DNA of 64,000 bases from Thermomonas beijingensis (GCF_020034655.1 NZ_JAIQDJ010000009.1:1-64000), one strand, 5' to 3'; counted from the stretch's first letter, positions 37,800 to 47,693 are shown. The notes: generated by a model from the letters alone, not told the origin. Numbers and translations are program-made.

Positions 37800-38796
37800 G
37801 GTGGCGATGTGTTCAGGCGTGTGGCGAAGGTATAGCAGTATCGCCCGTTGCCAGCGGAACGGCTAGCGCCGGCCGTCGACACTGGTTAATCGCAGGTGTC
37901 CGGCATTGCGCCCCAACCGCGTTGAACGGCGTGCTGCAACGCGCACTGCCGCACTGTGCGCAGCACAATTAATCAAGACAGGGCGCCGCAATGCAGCGTT
38001 CAACGTTACAGCTAGGTAGCCAAGGCCCCAGTGTTTCGCAGCGACAGTCAAGACTCAATGTGGTGCTGGTAGGGTTGCCACGGTGCTTGCCGATGGCCGT
38101 TTGGGGATGAAAACCCAGCAGGTGGTTTGCGCATTCCAGCAGCGCATGGGGCTGGTGATGACGGGTGTGGTGGATCAAAAACAGCAGCAGTACTGGGGGT
38201 GTCACTGGGAGGCTCTGCCGCGGGCCCGGTAATGTCGGGCCCCCTGTGCCCGCCGCTGGCGGGGTAGTCGATTTATCGCTATGCGGCGTCGTGGCCGATG
38301 CGGTCATTGAAGGGTTCAAGTTGGTGCCGCCGCCGGTGTTGGTGATGACCGGCCCGGCGTCTGCATTGCCGCGTGCTGTCGCAGGCCAAATGCATGAAAT
38401 GGTCAACGCGGCATTCCATGCATTTGTAGCGGGGGTGCGGGGTGCGGTGAAAATGACCGTTCACGCGGGACAAGATGTGGCGGGAATCTTCGGTCAACAG
38501 CTTCGCGCCATCTTTGGGCAAGCAGTGACGGCGATCAAATTTGCGTTGCAGCGACTGGCGGCCATTCCTGCGGTTGCCGCGCAGGTCATCGCCCGGTTTC
38601 AGCGCGTTATTGCGGGCTGCATGCCAGTGGTCGAGGTCGCAGTGGCGCATTTGCGCGATACCGCCCAGTCTGCGAAAGACGCGGCCAGGCAAACCGCTGC
38701 TGGGTTTGCCGTCAATGCGCGTGGAATAACGGGCTGAACACACGTCGCCGCGGAACCCCTGCGTTGCTGGGGCCCCGCGATATCTAATGCCAGGCT
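37800..38796. other. About 1 kb of poorly coding sequence between ftsE and rhlB
   Basis: No confident gene is found here. Three overlapping plus-strand frames are the best candidates: 37991-38110 (39 residues), 38107-38232 (41 residues, starting MKTQQVVCAF, with an ATGA overlap) and 38165-38737 (listed separately). The first uses codons such as CTA, TTA, AGA and GGA that the neighbouring genes avoid. A 7-bp hairpin GGGCCCG/CGGGCCC is at 38222-38242. No tRNA, dif-like site or known RNA was recognised. It may be decayed accessory DNA. Confidence 0.5.
38165..38737 (+). CDS. Hypothetical Ala/Val-rich helical protein (doubtful)
   Basis: An open frame of up to 190 codons. From about residue 40 onward it reads as helix-forming sequence rich in Ala, Val and Gln (VAGIFGQQLRAIFGQAV, LRDTAQSAKDAARQTAAG), and codon first positions are often G, as in real genes. 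The first ~40 residues look noncoding, so a later start such as ATG 38347 is likelier. No family is recognised and no good ribosome site was seen. It could be a small cell-surface or phasin-like protein, or a chance frame. Confidence 0.3.
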   Translation: MWWIKNSSSTGGVTGRLCRGPGNVGPPVPAAGGVVDLSLCGVVADAVIEGFKLVPPPVLVMTGPASALPRAVAGQMHEMVNAAFHAFVAGVRGAVKMTVHAGQDVAGIFGQQLRAIFGQAVTAIKFALQRLAAIPAVAAQVIARFQRVIAGCMPVVEVAVAHLRDTAQSAKDAARQTAAGFAVNARGITG

Positions 38797-40494
38797 TTAG
38801 TGCTGCTTGTTGGGTGAGCGGGTCACCAGCGATTTCAAGCCACGGCCGATGCGCACCAGCAGCGAAGGGCGCACGGCGGCGGTGGGGGGGGCGGATTTGG
38901 CCGGCACGAAGCGTGGCTCGGTGGTGGTGGGCGGTGCTGCCACACTAGCGACATTGCCAGCGTCCAGCGGCTGCCCACGCCGCCGGCGACGACGTTTACG
39001 CTCGCCGCGTTCGCCTTCGGCTTGGCTGTCTTGTGGCCTCTCTTGCGGCTTAGCGTTAGCGTGTTCCGTTGCGGGTGCCGCAGGCGAGGTGGTGGTGACT
39101 TCTACGCGCGGCTTGCGCGGTGGGCGCGGCCCGCGACTGTCTGAGCCATTGCCACGACGTGCACCGGGACGTTCATTGCCGTTGCTGCGGCCTCCACGAC
39201 CGCTACCACCGCGCTTGGCGTCCTCGGCGGCGCGGGCTTCGCGCACTTCCTTGAAGATTTCGCCAATGCTGTCGCCGTCTGCACCGGCCTCGGGCTTGGG
39301 TCGTTCGGGGCGCGGCAATGCAGTCAGCAGCGCTTGTGTCACCGGTTCAGAGGGGATTTTTTGTTCGATGTACGCCTCGATGTCGGGCAGGCTCATCGCA
39401 TAGCGTTCGCAGGCAAAGCTGATCGCGTCGCCTTCCTCGCCCAAGCGTGCGGTGCGGCCGATGCGGTGCACGTAGTCCTCGGCATCAAACGGCAGGTCGT
39501 AGTTGTAGACGTACTTGATGCCGTCGATATGCAGGCCGCGCGCGGCCACGTCGGTGGCCACCAGAATTTCCAGTTGTCCGGCCTGGAATTTTTTCAGCAG
39601 CGATTCGCGCTTCTTCTGCGGCACATCACCGGACAGCACGCCAACGCGGTAGCCAGCCTTTTCCAGCGCGCGCGCCACGCGCTCGACAAACGCCTTGGTG
39701 TTGACGAACACCATGGTGCGTGCGCCTTCGCTGCGCGACAGCAGGCCCAGCAGCAGTGGCAGCTTCTCTTCGTCGGCCGGGTAATACAGCTTCTGGCGCA
39801 CGCGGGCGGCGGTGATGTGCTCGGTTTCGACCACCAGCTTCTGCGGCTCGTTCATGTGTTCATAGGCCAGCTCCAGCACGCGGTGGCTGAGCGTGGCCGA
39901 GAACAGCAGGGTTTGGCGGGTGGTGCGCTCGGGCATGCGGCGCAGCAAAAAGCGGATGTCCTTGATGAAGCCAAGGTCGAACATGCGGTCGGCTTCGTCC
40001 AGCACGCACACTTCGCAGGCGTGCAGGCTGACCACCTTGTGCTGCTTGACGTAGTCGATCAGGCGGCCGGGGGTGGCAATGATCACGTCGGCACCGGCCT
40101 GCAGCAGCTCGCGCTGCTTGTCGTAGTCCACGCCGCCGTACACCAGCGCAAACTTCAGGCCGAGGTCGGAGGCGAACTTCACCGCGTCCTTGTGGATCTG
40201 GATGGCCAGTTCGCGGGTCGGCGCCAGGATCAGCGCGCGCGGGTCCTCCGGCTTGCGGTCGGCCAGCGCCGGGCGGGTCAGCAGGCGGTTGATCACCGTG
40301 ACCAGGAAGGCCAGGGTTTTACCGGTGCCGGTCTGGGCCTGCCCGGCCACGTCGCCGCCGGGTAGTGCCACCGGTAAAGTCATCGCTTGAATAGGCGTGC
40401 AGCGCGTGAAACCCGCGCCTTCCAACCCAGCCAGTAGGTCAGGGTGCAGTTCGAAAGTGGAAAAAGTGATGTCGGTCAGGGGTTTATCGGACAC
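38797..40494 (-). CDS. rhlB: ATP-dependent RNA helicase RhlB with long basic C-terminal tail
   Basis: A 565-residue DEAD-box helicase; in gammaproteobacteria RhlB unwinds RNA for the degradosome. The helicase core (residues 1-~390) has the Q motif ([10 protein letters not shown]), [20 protein letters not shown] within [16 protein letters not shown], and HRIGRTAR. After ~400 the sequence turns disordered: Arg/Gly-rich ([18 protein letters not shown]), Pro/Lys and finally [10 protein letters not shown], likely an RNA- or RNase E-binding tail. E. coli RhlB is 421 residues. GTG at 40494 was chosen: it gives the Xanthomonas-type start SDKPLTD and has GAGG upstream. It is divergent from trxA. Confidence 0.93.
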   Translation of the reverse strand: MSDKPLTDITFSTFELHPDLLAGLEGAGFTRCTPIQAMTLPVALPGGDVAGQAQTGTGKTLAFLVTVINRLLTRPALADRKPEDPRALILAPTRELAIQIHKDAVKFASDLGLKFALVYGGVDYDKQRELLQAGADVIIATPGRLIDYVKQHKVVSLHACEVCVLDEADRMFDLGFIKDIRFLLRRMPERTTRQTLLFSATLSHRVLELAYEHMNEPQKLVVETEHITAARVRQKLYYPADEEKLPLLLGLLSRSEGARTMVFVNTKAFVERVARALEKAGYRVGVLSGDVPQKKRESLLKKFQAGQLEILVATDVAARGLHIDGIKYVYNYDLPFDAEDYVHRIGRTARLGEEGDAISFACERYAMSLPDIEAYIEQKIPSEPVTQALLTALPRPERPKPEAGADGDSIGEIFKEVREARAAEDAKRGGSGRGGRSNGNERPGARRGNGSDSRGPRPPRKPRVEVTTTSPAAPATEHANAKPQERPQDSQAEGERGERKRRRRRRGQPLDAGNVASVAAPPTTTEPRFVPAKSAPPTAAVRPSLLVRIGRGLKSLVTRSPNKQH

Positions 40495-40732
40495 GGTGTA
40501 TGCCTCGGAAGGTGGCAGGCACACGGGTCCAGAACGCCGCGTTGCACTGTGCCACTTGCATGAATGGAGGGCAGCCACGCAGACTGCCGGGAGGACTCCG
40601 GGGCTGGTCGTTCCCGGCACGTTGCCTTGAAAAGCGCTTGAAAGTGCTCGAAAGAGCGCTTGAAAGTCAAGGTAAGTCCCCCAAGTTTATCACTCGCGCG
40701 TTGTTTCGTAGCGCTTTGCCTTTGGAGAGATC

Positions 40733-41059
40733 ATGAGCAATACCGTTTTGCATGCCACCGACGCCGATTTCGACAGCCAAGTGCTGGCCTCCGACCAGCC
40801 GGTGCTGGTCGATTTCTGGGCTCCGTGGTGCGGGCCGTGCAAGATGATCGCACCCAGCCTGGATCAACTGGCCGTCGAGTACGCCGGCAAGGCCAGGATC
40901 GTCAAGGTGGATGTGGATCAGAACCAGCAGACCGCAATGAAGTACCACGTGCGCAGCATCCCGATGCTGCTGGTGTTCAAGAATGGCCAGGTGCAGAACA
41001 CCCATATTGGCGCGGTGGGCAAGGCCCAGCTGGCGCAGCTGATCGACAAGGCACTTTGA
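40733..41059 (+). CDS. trxA: Thioredoxin 1
   Basis: A 108-residue cytosolic thiol-disulfide reductase with the active site WCGPCK in WAPWCGPCKMIAP and the conserved cis-Pro in VRSIPMLLVF. Length matches E. coli TrxA (109). GGAG lies 6 nt before the ATG. It sits between divergent rhlB and downstream rho, the arrangement seen in xanthomonads, and is followed by its own hairpin. Confidence 0.97.
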   Translation: MSNTVLHATDADFDSQVLASDQPVLVDFWAPWCGPCKMIAPSLDQLAVEYAGKARIVKVDVDQNQQTAMKYHVRSIPMLLVFKNGQVQNTHIGAVGKAQLAQLIDKAL

Positions 41060-41068
41060 TGTACCCCA

Positions 41069-41095
41069 CCCGTCCCGATTGACCGGGGCGGGTTT
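41069..41095 (+). terminator. Rho-independent terminator after trxA
   Basis: A 9-bp stem CCCGTCCCG / CGGGGCGGG (one G-U pair) with a 6-nt loop followed by TTT, 10 nt after the trxA stop. Confidence 0.75.
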
Positions 41096-41260
41096 GACGA
41101 CACTTGCACGCCCCCCCGCAGGGGTGCTAGCGTTTAGCACGCTCCGGCGCTGAAAGCTTGCCCTTTGGGCCACTTCGGCGCGCCGCACCCCTTCTGATGT
41201 ACTCCCCTTTGATCCCGCCCACGCATCGTGGGCGCTTGCAACGCAAGCGAGGTTTTTCCC
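41096..41260 (+). promoter_or_regulatory. rho leader region with inverted repeat
   Basis: The 165 nt between the trxA terminator and rho start hold a perfect inverted repeat GTGCTA-gcgtt-TAGCAC (41124-41140) preceded by a C-rich run. rho is autoregulated through its leader in E. coli, so this is the natural place for a similar signal, but no specific Rho-utilisation site can be assigned by eye. Confidence 0.3.
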
Positions 41261-43027
41261 TTGTCCGAACCCACCAACGACGCCCCCGGCGAAGTCGCCG
41301 AAAAGCGCGTGCGCAAACCCCGCGTGGCCAAAGCCCGCAGCCCCGAGCAGCCCGAAATCGCACTGCCACCCGCACCGGCTGCCGTCACTGCAACGCCGCC
41401 ACCAGCAGCGCCGCCGCCAGCAGCGCCGGCCTCTGTACCTGCACCGCCAGCACCAGCGCCGGTTGCCAGCCCGGTGGTCGCAGCGCCTGCCACCGACGCC
41501 GAGCCACGGGATGCCGCGGGCACGCAAGGCCAGCAAGGCTCCGGCCAGTTCGGCCAGTCCGGCCAGAGCCAATTCGCGCAGGGCGGCCAAGAGGGCGGCC
41601 AGCAGCATGACGGCGGCCCGCGCAATAACCGCCGTGAACGTTTCAAGAACCGCCGCGACCGCCAGCGTGAGCGCTATCGCGAGGGCGGTATGCCCGACGA
41701 GGGCGGCGGCAATGGCGAAGCCTTTGTGCCACGCGCAAATCCGCAGGTGCCGGAAGGCTTCCCCACCTACTCGCTGGGCGACCTCAAGCGCATGCCCGCG
41801 CACAAGCTGCTGGAAATTGCCGAGCAGCTGCAAATCAGCGAGGGCGTGGCCCGCGCGCGCAAACAGGACATCATCTTCGCGATCCTGAAGGTGCTGACCC
41901 GCCACGGCGAAGGCGTGCAGGCCGACGGCGTGCTGGAGATCCTGCCGGACGGCTTCGGCTTCCTGCGCGCGGCCGAGGCCAGCTATCTGGCCGGCCCGGA
42001 CGACACCTACATCAGCCCGTCGCAGATCCGCCGCTTCAACCTGCGCACCGGCGACCACGTCTCCGGCCGCATCCGCTGGCCGAAGGACGGCGAGCGCTAC
42101 TTCGCGCTGAACATCGTCGACACCATCAATGGCGAGCCGATCGAAGCCTCGAAGAACAAGACCCTGTTCGAAAACCTCACCCCGTTGTTCCCGCGCAAAC
42201 GCTTCAAGCTGGAGCGTGGCGACGGTTCCAGCGAGGACATCACCGGCCGCATCCTGGATTTGATGGCCCCGCAGGGCAAGGGCCAGCGCGCCCTGATCGT
42301 GAGCCCGCCCAAGGCCGGCAAGACGATGATGATGCAGCAGATCGCCAGCGCGATTACCTACAACCATCCCGACGTGCACCTGATCGTGCTGCTGATCGAC
42401 GAGCGCCCGGAAGAAGTGACCGAGATGCAGCGCACGGTGCGCGGCGAAGTGATTTCCTCCACCTTCGACGAGCCGGCCGCGCGCCATGTGCAGGTTGCGG
42501 AAATGGTGATCGAGCGCGCCAAGCGTTTGGTCGAACACAAGAAGGACGTGGTGATCCTGCTCGACTCCATCACCCGTCTGGCACGCGCCTACAACAACGT
42601 GCTGCCGTCCAGCGGCAAGGTGTTGACCGGTGGTGTGGATGCCAACGCACTGCACCGGCCCAAACGTTTTTTTGGTGCCGCACGCAATGTAGAAGAAGGC
42701 GGCAGCCTGACCATCATCGCCACCGCGCTGGTGGATACCGGCAGCGCGATGGACAAGGTGATCTACGAAGAGTTCAAGGGCACCGGCAACAGTGAAGTGC
42801 ATCTGGATCGCCGCATCACCGAAAAGCGCGTGTACCCGGCGATTGGCGTCAACGCCTCCGGTACCCGCCGCGAGGACCTGCTGATCGACCCCGACCTGCT
42901 GCAGAAGATCTGGATCTTGCGCAAGTTGCTGCACCCGATGGACGAGATCGCGGCGATGGAGTTCCTGCTCGACAAGATGAAGAACACCAAGTCCAACGAC
43001 GAGTTCTTCGGCTCGATGAAGCGCTGA
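41261..43027 (+). CDS. rho: Transcription termination factor Rho with N-terminal disordered extension
   Basis: A 588-residue hexameric RNA helicase/ATPase that ends transcription. The C-terminal ~420 residues are standard Rho: [20 protein letters not shown] (N-terminal domain), RNP-like DGFGFLR, Walker A SPPKAGKT, Walker [15 protein letters not shown]-loop [26 protein letters not shown] and R-loop GTGNSE. About 170 residues precede these: an Ala/Pro-rich part, then Gln/Gly-rich repeats ([16 protein letters not shown]) and an Arg-rich stretch ([17 protein letters not shown]). E. coli Rho has 419 residues. TTG at 41261 has GAGG 8 nt upstream and gives the start SEPTND; ATG at 41228 lacks a site. 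Confidence 0.95.
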   Translation: MSEPTNDAPGEVAEKRVRKPRVAKARSPEQPEIALPPAPAAVTATPPPAAPPPAAPASVPAPPAPAPVASPVVAAPATDAEPRDAAGTQGQQGSGQFGQSGQSQFAQGGQEGGQQHDGGPRNNRRERFKNRRDRQRERYREGGMPDEGGGNGEAFVPRANPQVPEGFPTYSLGDLKRMPAHKLLEIAEQLQISEGVARARKQDIIFAILKVLTRHGEGVQADGVLEILPDGFGFLRAAEASYLAGPDDTYISPSQIRRFNLRTGDHVSGRIRWPKDGERYFALNIVDTINGEPIEASKNKTLFENLTPLFPRKRFKLERGDGSSEDITGRILDLMAPQGKGQRALIVSPPKAGKTMMMQQIASAITYNHPDVHLIVLLIDERPEEVTEMQRTVRGEVISSTFDEPAARHVQVAEMVIERAKRLVEHKKDVVILLDSITRLARAYNNVLPSSGKVLTGGVDANALHRPKRFFGAARNVEEGGSLTIIATALVDTGSAMDKVIYEEFKGTGNSEVHLDRRITEKRVYPAIGVNASGTRREDLLIDPDLLQKIWILRKLLHPMDEIAAMEFLLDKMKNTKSNDEFFGSMKR

Positions 43028-43136
43028 CACGCGGCTTGTGGTACATGGCGCGGCAGTGCTTCATCGGCACTGTCACGCCCATAAACCTGAACAGGGCACT
43101 CCAATCCGGCTTGCATCGCGTGCTACCCTCGCGCCG

Positions 43137-44240
43137 ATGAGCCGATGCCTATTGCCCCCATTCGCCGCGCTGCTGCTTGCTGCGTGTGCTGCCACACCGC
43201 CGAAGACGGTTCCTGTGACTGCAGCGCCGGTTGCGCCATTGCCTGCCACCGTACCACCGGTGGCCACGGTCACGCCGGTTCGCGATATCAGCGCAGCGCG
43301 CGCCGAATTCGTGCGCAGCACGGCGCAGCGCTTCAACATCCCGGCGGCCGACATCGAGGCGGTGCTGGCGCGCGCGCAGATTCGCGAGCCCATCATCAAG
43401 GCGATGGCGCGCCCGGCGGAAGCCAAACCGTGGCGGGATTACCGTCCGATCTTCATCCAGCAAGCCCGCATTGATGGTGGACGTGCGTTCCTCGAAAAAA
43501 ACCGGGAAGCGCTGCAACGTGCGGAAGACAAGTACGGGGTGCCGAAGGAAATCATCACCGCGATCCTGGGCGTGGAAACCAGCTACGGTGGCAACAAGGG
43601 CAGCTATCTGGTGATCGATGCGCTGTACACGCTGGCGTTTGCCTATCCGCGCAGCGGCAACCCCGAGAAAGTGGCCTACGAAGACAAGCGTGAGGCGTTC
43701 TTCCGCGATGAATTGGCGCAGTTGTTTGCGCTGGGCAAGGAAGGAGGTTTCGACATCACCACCTTGAAAGGCAGCTATGCCGGGGCGATGGGCTACGGCC
43801 AATTCATGCCGTCCAGCTATCGTCAGTACGCGGTGGATGGTGATGGCGATGGCAAGCGTGATTTGTTCAATGATCTCGACGATGTGTTCGCCTCGGTGGC
43901 CAATTACTTCGCCCAAAAAGGCAAGTGGCAACGCGGTGGCCCGGTGATGCAGCCGGCGCTGCGTGATGCCAGTGCTGCTGACTTCGCCAATCCCGGTAAT
44001 GCGGTGAATTTGGATCAAACGCTACCGGGGTTGTCGCAGTTGGGCTATCGCACCACCAATACGGGGGATGCGGCAACACCAGCCACCTTGATCACGCTGG
44101 ACGGCAAAGCTGGCCCGGAATACTGGGTGGTGTTCAATAACTTCAAGGCGATCACCACCTATAACATCTCGCGGCTGTATGCGACCGCGGTGTATCAGCT
44201 TGCCGAGGCTATCGGTGGGCATGAGGCAGGCGGCGCATGA
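43137..44240 (+). CDS. mltB: Membrane-bound lytic murein transglycosylase B
   Basis: A 367-residue lipoprotein (lipobox LLAAC) that cleaves the MurNAc-GlcNAc bond in peptidoglycan with 1,6-anhydro product. The catalytic Glu147 is in ILGVETSYGGNKG, and the MltB-family pattern follows: LAFAYPRSGNPEKV, SYAGAMGYGQFMPSSYR and DGDGDGKRDLFNDLDDVFASVANYF, which includes the EF-hand-like loop seen in Slt35. A Pro/Thr/Val spacer of ~35 residues lies after the lipobox. The start at 43137 places the lipobox correctly; an earlier ATG at 43038 does not. The stop overlaps the rlpA ATG by 4 nt. Confidence 0.95.
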   Translation: MSRCLLPPFAALLLAACAATPPKTVPVTAAPVAPLPATVPPVATVTPVRDISAARAEFVRSTAQRFNIPAADIEAVLARAQIREPIIKAMARPAEAKPWRDYRPIFIQQARIDGGRAFLEKNREALQRAEDKYGVPKEIITAILGVETSYGGNKGSYLVIDALYTLAFAYPRSGNPEKVAYEDKREAFFRDELAQLFALGKEGGFDITTLKGSYAGAMGYGQFMPSSYRQYAVDGDGDGKRDLFNDLDDVFASVANYFAQKGKWQRGGPVMQPALRDASAADFANPGNAVNLDQTLPGLSQLGYRTTNTGDAATPATLITLDGKAGPEYWVVFNNFKAITTYNISRLYATAVYQLAEAIGGHEAGGA

Positions 44241-45436
44241 GTCCGCACCTGCGCTTGCTGCTGGTGGGCTTGCCATGGGTGTTGGCAGCCTGTGTCAGCA
44301 CCGGGCCGACATCGAAATCGGCGTCTGTCACCCATGTGCCGCTGCCAGCACCGTCGATAAGCCATCACAGACCCAAAGTTTCACCATATGCGCCTGCACA
44401 AGAAGACCTGAGCAAGCGCGGTGACTATGTGGCTGGCGGGCTGTTTCGCCCCGATGTGGCCGATAGCGTGCCGGTTGACATTCCGGACGTGGATGCGATC
44501 CCGGAACCGGAAGTGCGTGACGAACCGCGTGCGCGTACCGGCAATCGCGATTATGCGGTGTTGGGCAAGCGCTATCACGTGCTGGATGACCACAGCGGGT
44601 TTGTCGAAGAAGGCATGGCCTCGTATTACGGCAACAAGTTCCACGGCCGCCGCACCTCCAGCCAAGAGGTGTATGACATGTACGCCTTCACTGCGGCCCA
44701 CAAAACGTTGCCCTTGCCCAGCTTTGCGCGGGTCACCAACTTGGAAAACGGCAAATCGATCATCGTGCGGATCAACGACCGTGGTCCGTTTCACCCGGGA
44801 CGAGTGATCGACCTCAGCTATGCCGCAGCGGTCAAACTGGGTTACCGCAGCAAGGGCAGTGCACGGGTGCGGGTAGAAGCCTTGCAGCCCGATGACGATG
44901 CCAGCGATGCCACGGCACAGACCGCCGCAGCCAAGCCTTCGGCGATGGACAAATTGCTCACCGCCTTGCCAGCACCTGCGGCCGAGCCGCCAAGCAACCG
45001 TTTCGATATGCACCAAGACGGGCGCACCATGAGCGCCGACGAATTTGATGGTTGGATGCAGGCGCGCAAGATCCGCGTTGCGACCGGCAAGCCAAGCGCA
45101 ATCACGGGTCAGTCGGGGGGGGCTGTCACCGCCCCGCCCCGTGATCTGTTGGCGGAAAACGCCGCCGGCACAGCCAGTGAGCTGCTCGTGGCCCCCCGGA
45201 TCGCCAATCCAGTGACCCTGCAGGTGGCCAGTTTTAGCGATGTGCAAAATGCCCGCCACGCGCTGTCCTTGTTGCAGGCCGCGGCCATCGCGCAGGCGCA
45301 ATTGCAGGACGCGGACATCGGTGGCAAGAAGATCTGGCGGCTGCGCATTGGCCCGGTGGCCGAGGCCGCCACTGCGGAACTTGCGGCACGTATTGTGGGT
45401 CTGGGCTTTGGCCAGCCGCAGCGCGTGCGCAACTAA
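44237..45436 (+). CDS. rlpA: Septal ring lytic transglycosylase RlpA
   Basis: A 399-residue lipoprotein (lipobox LAAC) that trims denuded glycan strands at the septum. The double-psi beta-barrel is at residues ~128-215 (EEGMASYYGNKFHGRRTSS, then RVTNLENGKSIIVRINDRGPF with the catalytic Asp, and VIDLSYAAAVKLGY). After a ~100-residue linker rich in Ala/Pro, a C-terminal SPOR domain (VTLQVASFSDVQNARHAL to KIWRLRIGPV) should bind bare septal glycan. It is coupled to mltB by an ATGA overlap, so two lytic enzymes are made together. Confidence 0.95.
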   Translation: MSPHLRLLLVGLPWVLAACVSTGPTSKSASVTHVPLPAPSISHHRPKVSPYAPAQEDLSKRGDYVAGGLFRPDVADSVPVDIPDVDAIPEPEVRDEPRARTGNRDYAVLGKRYHVLDDHSGFVEEGMASYYGNKFHGRRTSSQEVYDMYAFTAAHKTLPLPSFARVTNLENGKSIIVRINDRGPFHPGRVIDLSYAAAVKLGYRSKGSARVRVEALQPDDDASDATAQTAAAKPSAMDKLLTALPAPAAEPPSNRFDMHQDGRTMSADEFDGWMQARKIRVATGKPSAITGQSGGAVTAPPRDLLAENAAGTASELLVAPRIANPVTLQVASFSDVQNARHALSLLQAAAIAQAQLQDADIGGKKIWRLRIGPVAEAATAELAARIVGLGFGQPQRVRN

Positions 45437-45538
45437 GGTGAATGACACCGCCGTCATCCCGATGCTGTAGGTGGCGGCTTAAACTGTTGGCTTGATTGAT
45501 TCGTGCCGCGCGTACGCGGCTCTCTGGAGTTTTCGTTG

Positions 45539-46759
45539 ATGCACCCACGTTCTGTGTTGTTTGTCGCGCTGGCTACGGCCGGTATTACTTTGGGTTCAGG
45601 TTGGGTCAGTGCGCAGACGCCGAAACCGACCGCCGCGCCGGCCAGGCAGGCGGCATTGAGTGACGCACTGCCGATCCCGGATGCCCCGGCCCCTAAAGTC
45701 AGCAAAGCATGGGTGCTGATGGATGCCGCCACCGGCCAGGTATTGGCCGGTGACAATGTCGATGCACAGGTGGAGCCGGCCAGTATCACCAAGGTGATGA
45801 CCAGCTATGTCATCGCGGCGGAAATGGCCGCCGGCAAGATCAAGCCGACCGACCCGGTGATGATGAGCGAACACGCTTGGCGCGAAGGTGGCGCTGCCAC
45901 CGATGGCAGTTACAGCGGCTTTGAGGTCAACAAAACCGCGCCGTTGGTGGAAATGGAAAAAGGCATGGTGGTGCAATCGGGCAATGACGCCGCGATTGCG
46001 CTGGCCGAACACGTGGCCGGCAGTTCCGAAGCTTTCGCCCAATTGATGAATGCCTATGCCAAGAAAATTGGCATGCAGCATTCCCACTTCGTCAATCCCA
46101 CCGGTTTGTCAGCCGAAGGACATACCACCACCGCGCATGATTTGGCCTTGCTCGGGCGCGCGCTGATCCGTGATTATCCGGCCACCTACGCTTACAACAA
46201 AATCAAGGAATTCACGGTTGGCCCGATCACCCAACCCAACCGCAATTTGTTGTTGTGGCGCGATGCCTCGGTGGATGGCATCAAGACCGGCCACACCTCC
46301 AGTGCGGGCTATTGTTTGATGGCCTCGGCGATGCGCGGTGACCAGCGACTGATCAGCGTGGTGATGGGTGATAGCAGCGAAAACCAGCGCGCCGTGGATG
46401 CGCAGGCGCTGCTCAATTGGGGCTTCAGGTTTTATGAAACCCACAAGCTGTATGAAGCAGGCAAGCCGCTGCAGAGCTTGAAGCTATGGAAAGGCCAGGC
46501 CGATGTAGTCAAGGTCGGCGTCACCCAGCCCTTGCTGGTGTCCACCCCGCGCGGCAAGTACGAACATTTGAAGGCGAGCATGGACCTGCCTAAATCCTTG
46601 CAAGCGCCGATTGCCAAAGGCCAGCGCATTGGTACGGTGAAAGTGATGTTCGATGGCAAGCTGATTGCACAGGCACCCCTGGTGGCGCAAGAAGCGGTGG
46701 AAGAGGGTGGCTTCTTCAAGCGCCTGTGGCATGACCTGCTGATGTGGTGGCAAGGATGA
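45539..46759 (+). CDS. dacC: D-alanyl-D-alanine carboxypeptidase (PBP5/6 family)
   Basis: A 406-residue low-molecular-weight PBP that removes the terminal D-Ala of muropeptides. Signal peptide at residues ~1-25, catalytic SITK with Ser82, SGN in VVQSGNDAAIAL, KTG in DGIKTGHTSSAGYC, then a C-terminal beta domain and an amphipathic membrane-anchoring helix EGGFFKRLWHDLLMWW. GGAG lies 9 nt before ATG 45539. Its last codons overlap the ybeD-like gene (ATGA). dacA would be an equally valid symbol. Confidence 0.94.
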   Translation: MHPRSVLFVALATAGITLGSGWVSAQTPKPTAAPARQAALSDALPIPDAPAPKVSKAWVLMDAATGQVLAGDNVDAQVEPASITKVMTSYVIAAEMAAGKIKPTDPVMMSEHAWREGGAATDGSYSGFEVNKTAPLVEMEKGMVVQSGNDAAIALAEHVAGSSEAFAQLMNAYAKKIGMQHSHFVNPTGLSAEGHTTTAHDLALLGRALIRDYPATYAYNKIKEFTVGPITQPNRNLLLWRDASVDGIKTGHTSSAGYCLMASAMRGDQRLISVVMGDSSENQRAVDAQALLNWGFRFYETHKLYEAGKPLQSLKLWKGQADVVKVGVTQPLLVSTPRGKYEHLKASMDLPKSLQAPIAKGQRIGTVKVMFDGKLIAQAPLVAQEAVEEGGFFKRLWHDLLMWWQG

Positions 46760-47034
46760 GTGTGCATTCGGACAATCCCGAGCACGGCTTCCAGTTTCCC
46801 GGCACCTTCGAGTTGTCGGCGATGGGTGCGGCGGACAAACGGTTGGAATCCGACCTGCCGCAACACTTGCTCGCCGCCGGTATTGACGTCCTGCACGAAG
46901 ATGTCACGTGGCGACATTCGGCCAATGGCAAATACGTGTCGGTGCGGATTTCCTTCCGCGCCAACTCGCGTGAGGACTACGACCGCGCCCACGCCGCGCT
47001 GCGCGACCATCCTGAAGTGAAGTGGACGCTGTAG
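46756..47034 (+). CDS. ybeD: DUF493 family protein (YbeD)
   Basis: A 92-residue protein of the YbeD/DUF493 family, with the ferredoxin-like pattern [13 protein letters not shown] near the N-terminus and [33 protein letters not shown] at the C-terminus (split conservation). It is almost always found between dacA and lipB, as here. Function is unclear; a regulatory role in lipoate or cell-wall metabolism has been suggested on context. The ATG overlaps the dacC stop, and its 3' end overlaps lipB by 13 nt. Confidence 0.9.
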   Translation: MSVHSDNPEHGFQFPGTFELSAMGAADKRLESDLPQHLLAAGIDVLHEDVTWRHSANGKYVSVRISFRANSREDYDRAHAALRDHPEVKWTL

Positions 47035-47693
47035 TTCGCGACCTGGGCCGGCACGTCTACGCGCCGGTGTGGCGGGCGATGCAGGCGTTCACCGATGCCC
47101 GCAGTGACCGCACGCCCGACGAGCTGTGGTTGGCCGAGCACGACCCGATTTTTACCCTCGGCCAAGCTGGCAAGCCCGAGCATGTGCTGATGCCTGGCGA
47201 CATCCCGGTGCTGCATGTGGATCGTGGCGGGCAGGTGACCTATCACGGTCCCGGGCAGTTGGTGGCCTACCCGCTGCTGGATCTCAAGCGCCTGAAAATC
47301 GGGGTGCGCGAGTACGTGTGCAAAATCGAGCAAGCCATCATTGACAGCCTGGACATGTGGAATATCGGTGCGGCGCGCCAAGCCGGCGCGCCGGGCGTGT
47401 ATGTCAACGGCGCCAAAATCGCCGCGTTGGGGATTCGCGTGCGTCGTGGCTGCGCCTTCCACGGGCTGGCTTTCAACATCACCGGTGAAAGCACGCCGCC
47501 GTTTGCACGCATCAATCCCTGCGGCTATGCCGGTCTGCAAGTGGTGGCGCTGGCTGATCTGGGCGGGCCCTCCAGTCTGGATGCCGTCAAGCCGGTCTTG
47601 TTGGCGCAGTTGGGCAAGCAATTCGGGTTGACGTGGCAAATGGCGGCCACCTTGCCTGCGCTCTTGGCGGGCGAACCGCAACACCGGGACTAA
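47022..47693 (+). CDS. lipB: Lipoyl(octanoyl) transferase LipB
   Basis: A 223-residue enzyme moving octanoate from acyl carrier protein to lipoate-dependent enzymes. Family signatures are [38 protein letters not shown] with the catalytic Lys, and [11 protein letters not shown] with the catalytic Cys. The GTG start lies inside ybeD, giving a 13-nt overlap. lipA follows 31 nt downstream, completing the lipoate assembly pair. Confidence 0.96.
   Translation: MDAVVRDLGRHVYAPVWRAMQAFTDARSDRTPDELWLAEHDPIFTLGQAGKPEHVLMPGDIPVLHVDRGGQVTYHGPGQLVAYPLLDLKRLKIGVREYVCKIEQAIIDSLDMWNIGAARQAGAPGVYVNGAKIAALGIRVRRGCAFHGLAFNITGESTPPFARINPCGYAGLQVVALADLGGPSSLDAVKPVLLAQLGKQFGLTWQMAATLPALLAGEPQHRD

Noticed and set aside
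38279-38743. Minus-strand frame in the orphan region
   Set aside because: The translation is Arg/His/Cys-rich and typical of an antisense shadow; the plus-strand frame has better codon structure.
40667-43030. Long minus-strand frame across trxA and rho
   Set aside because: It is the mirror of rho; rho has every expected motif and the antisense product matches nothing.
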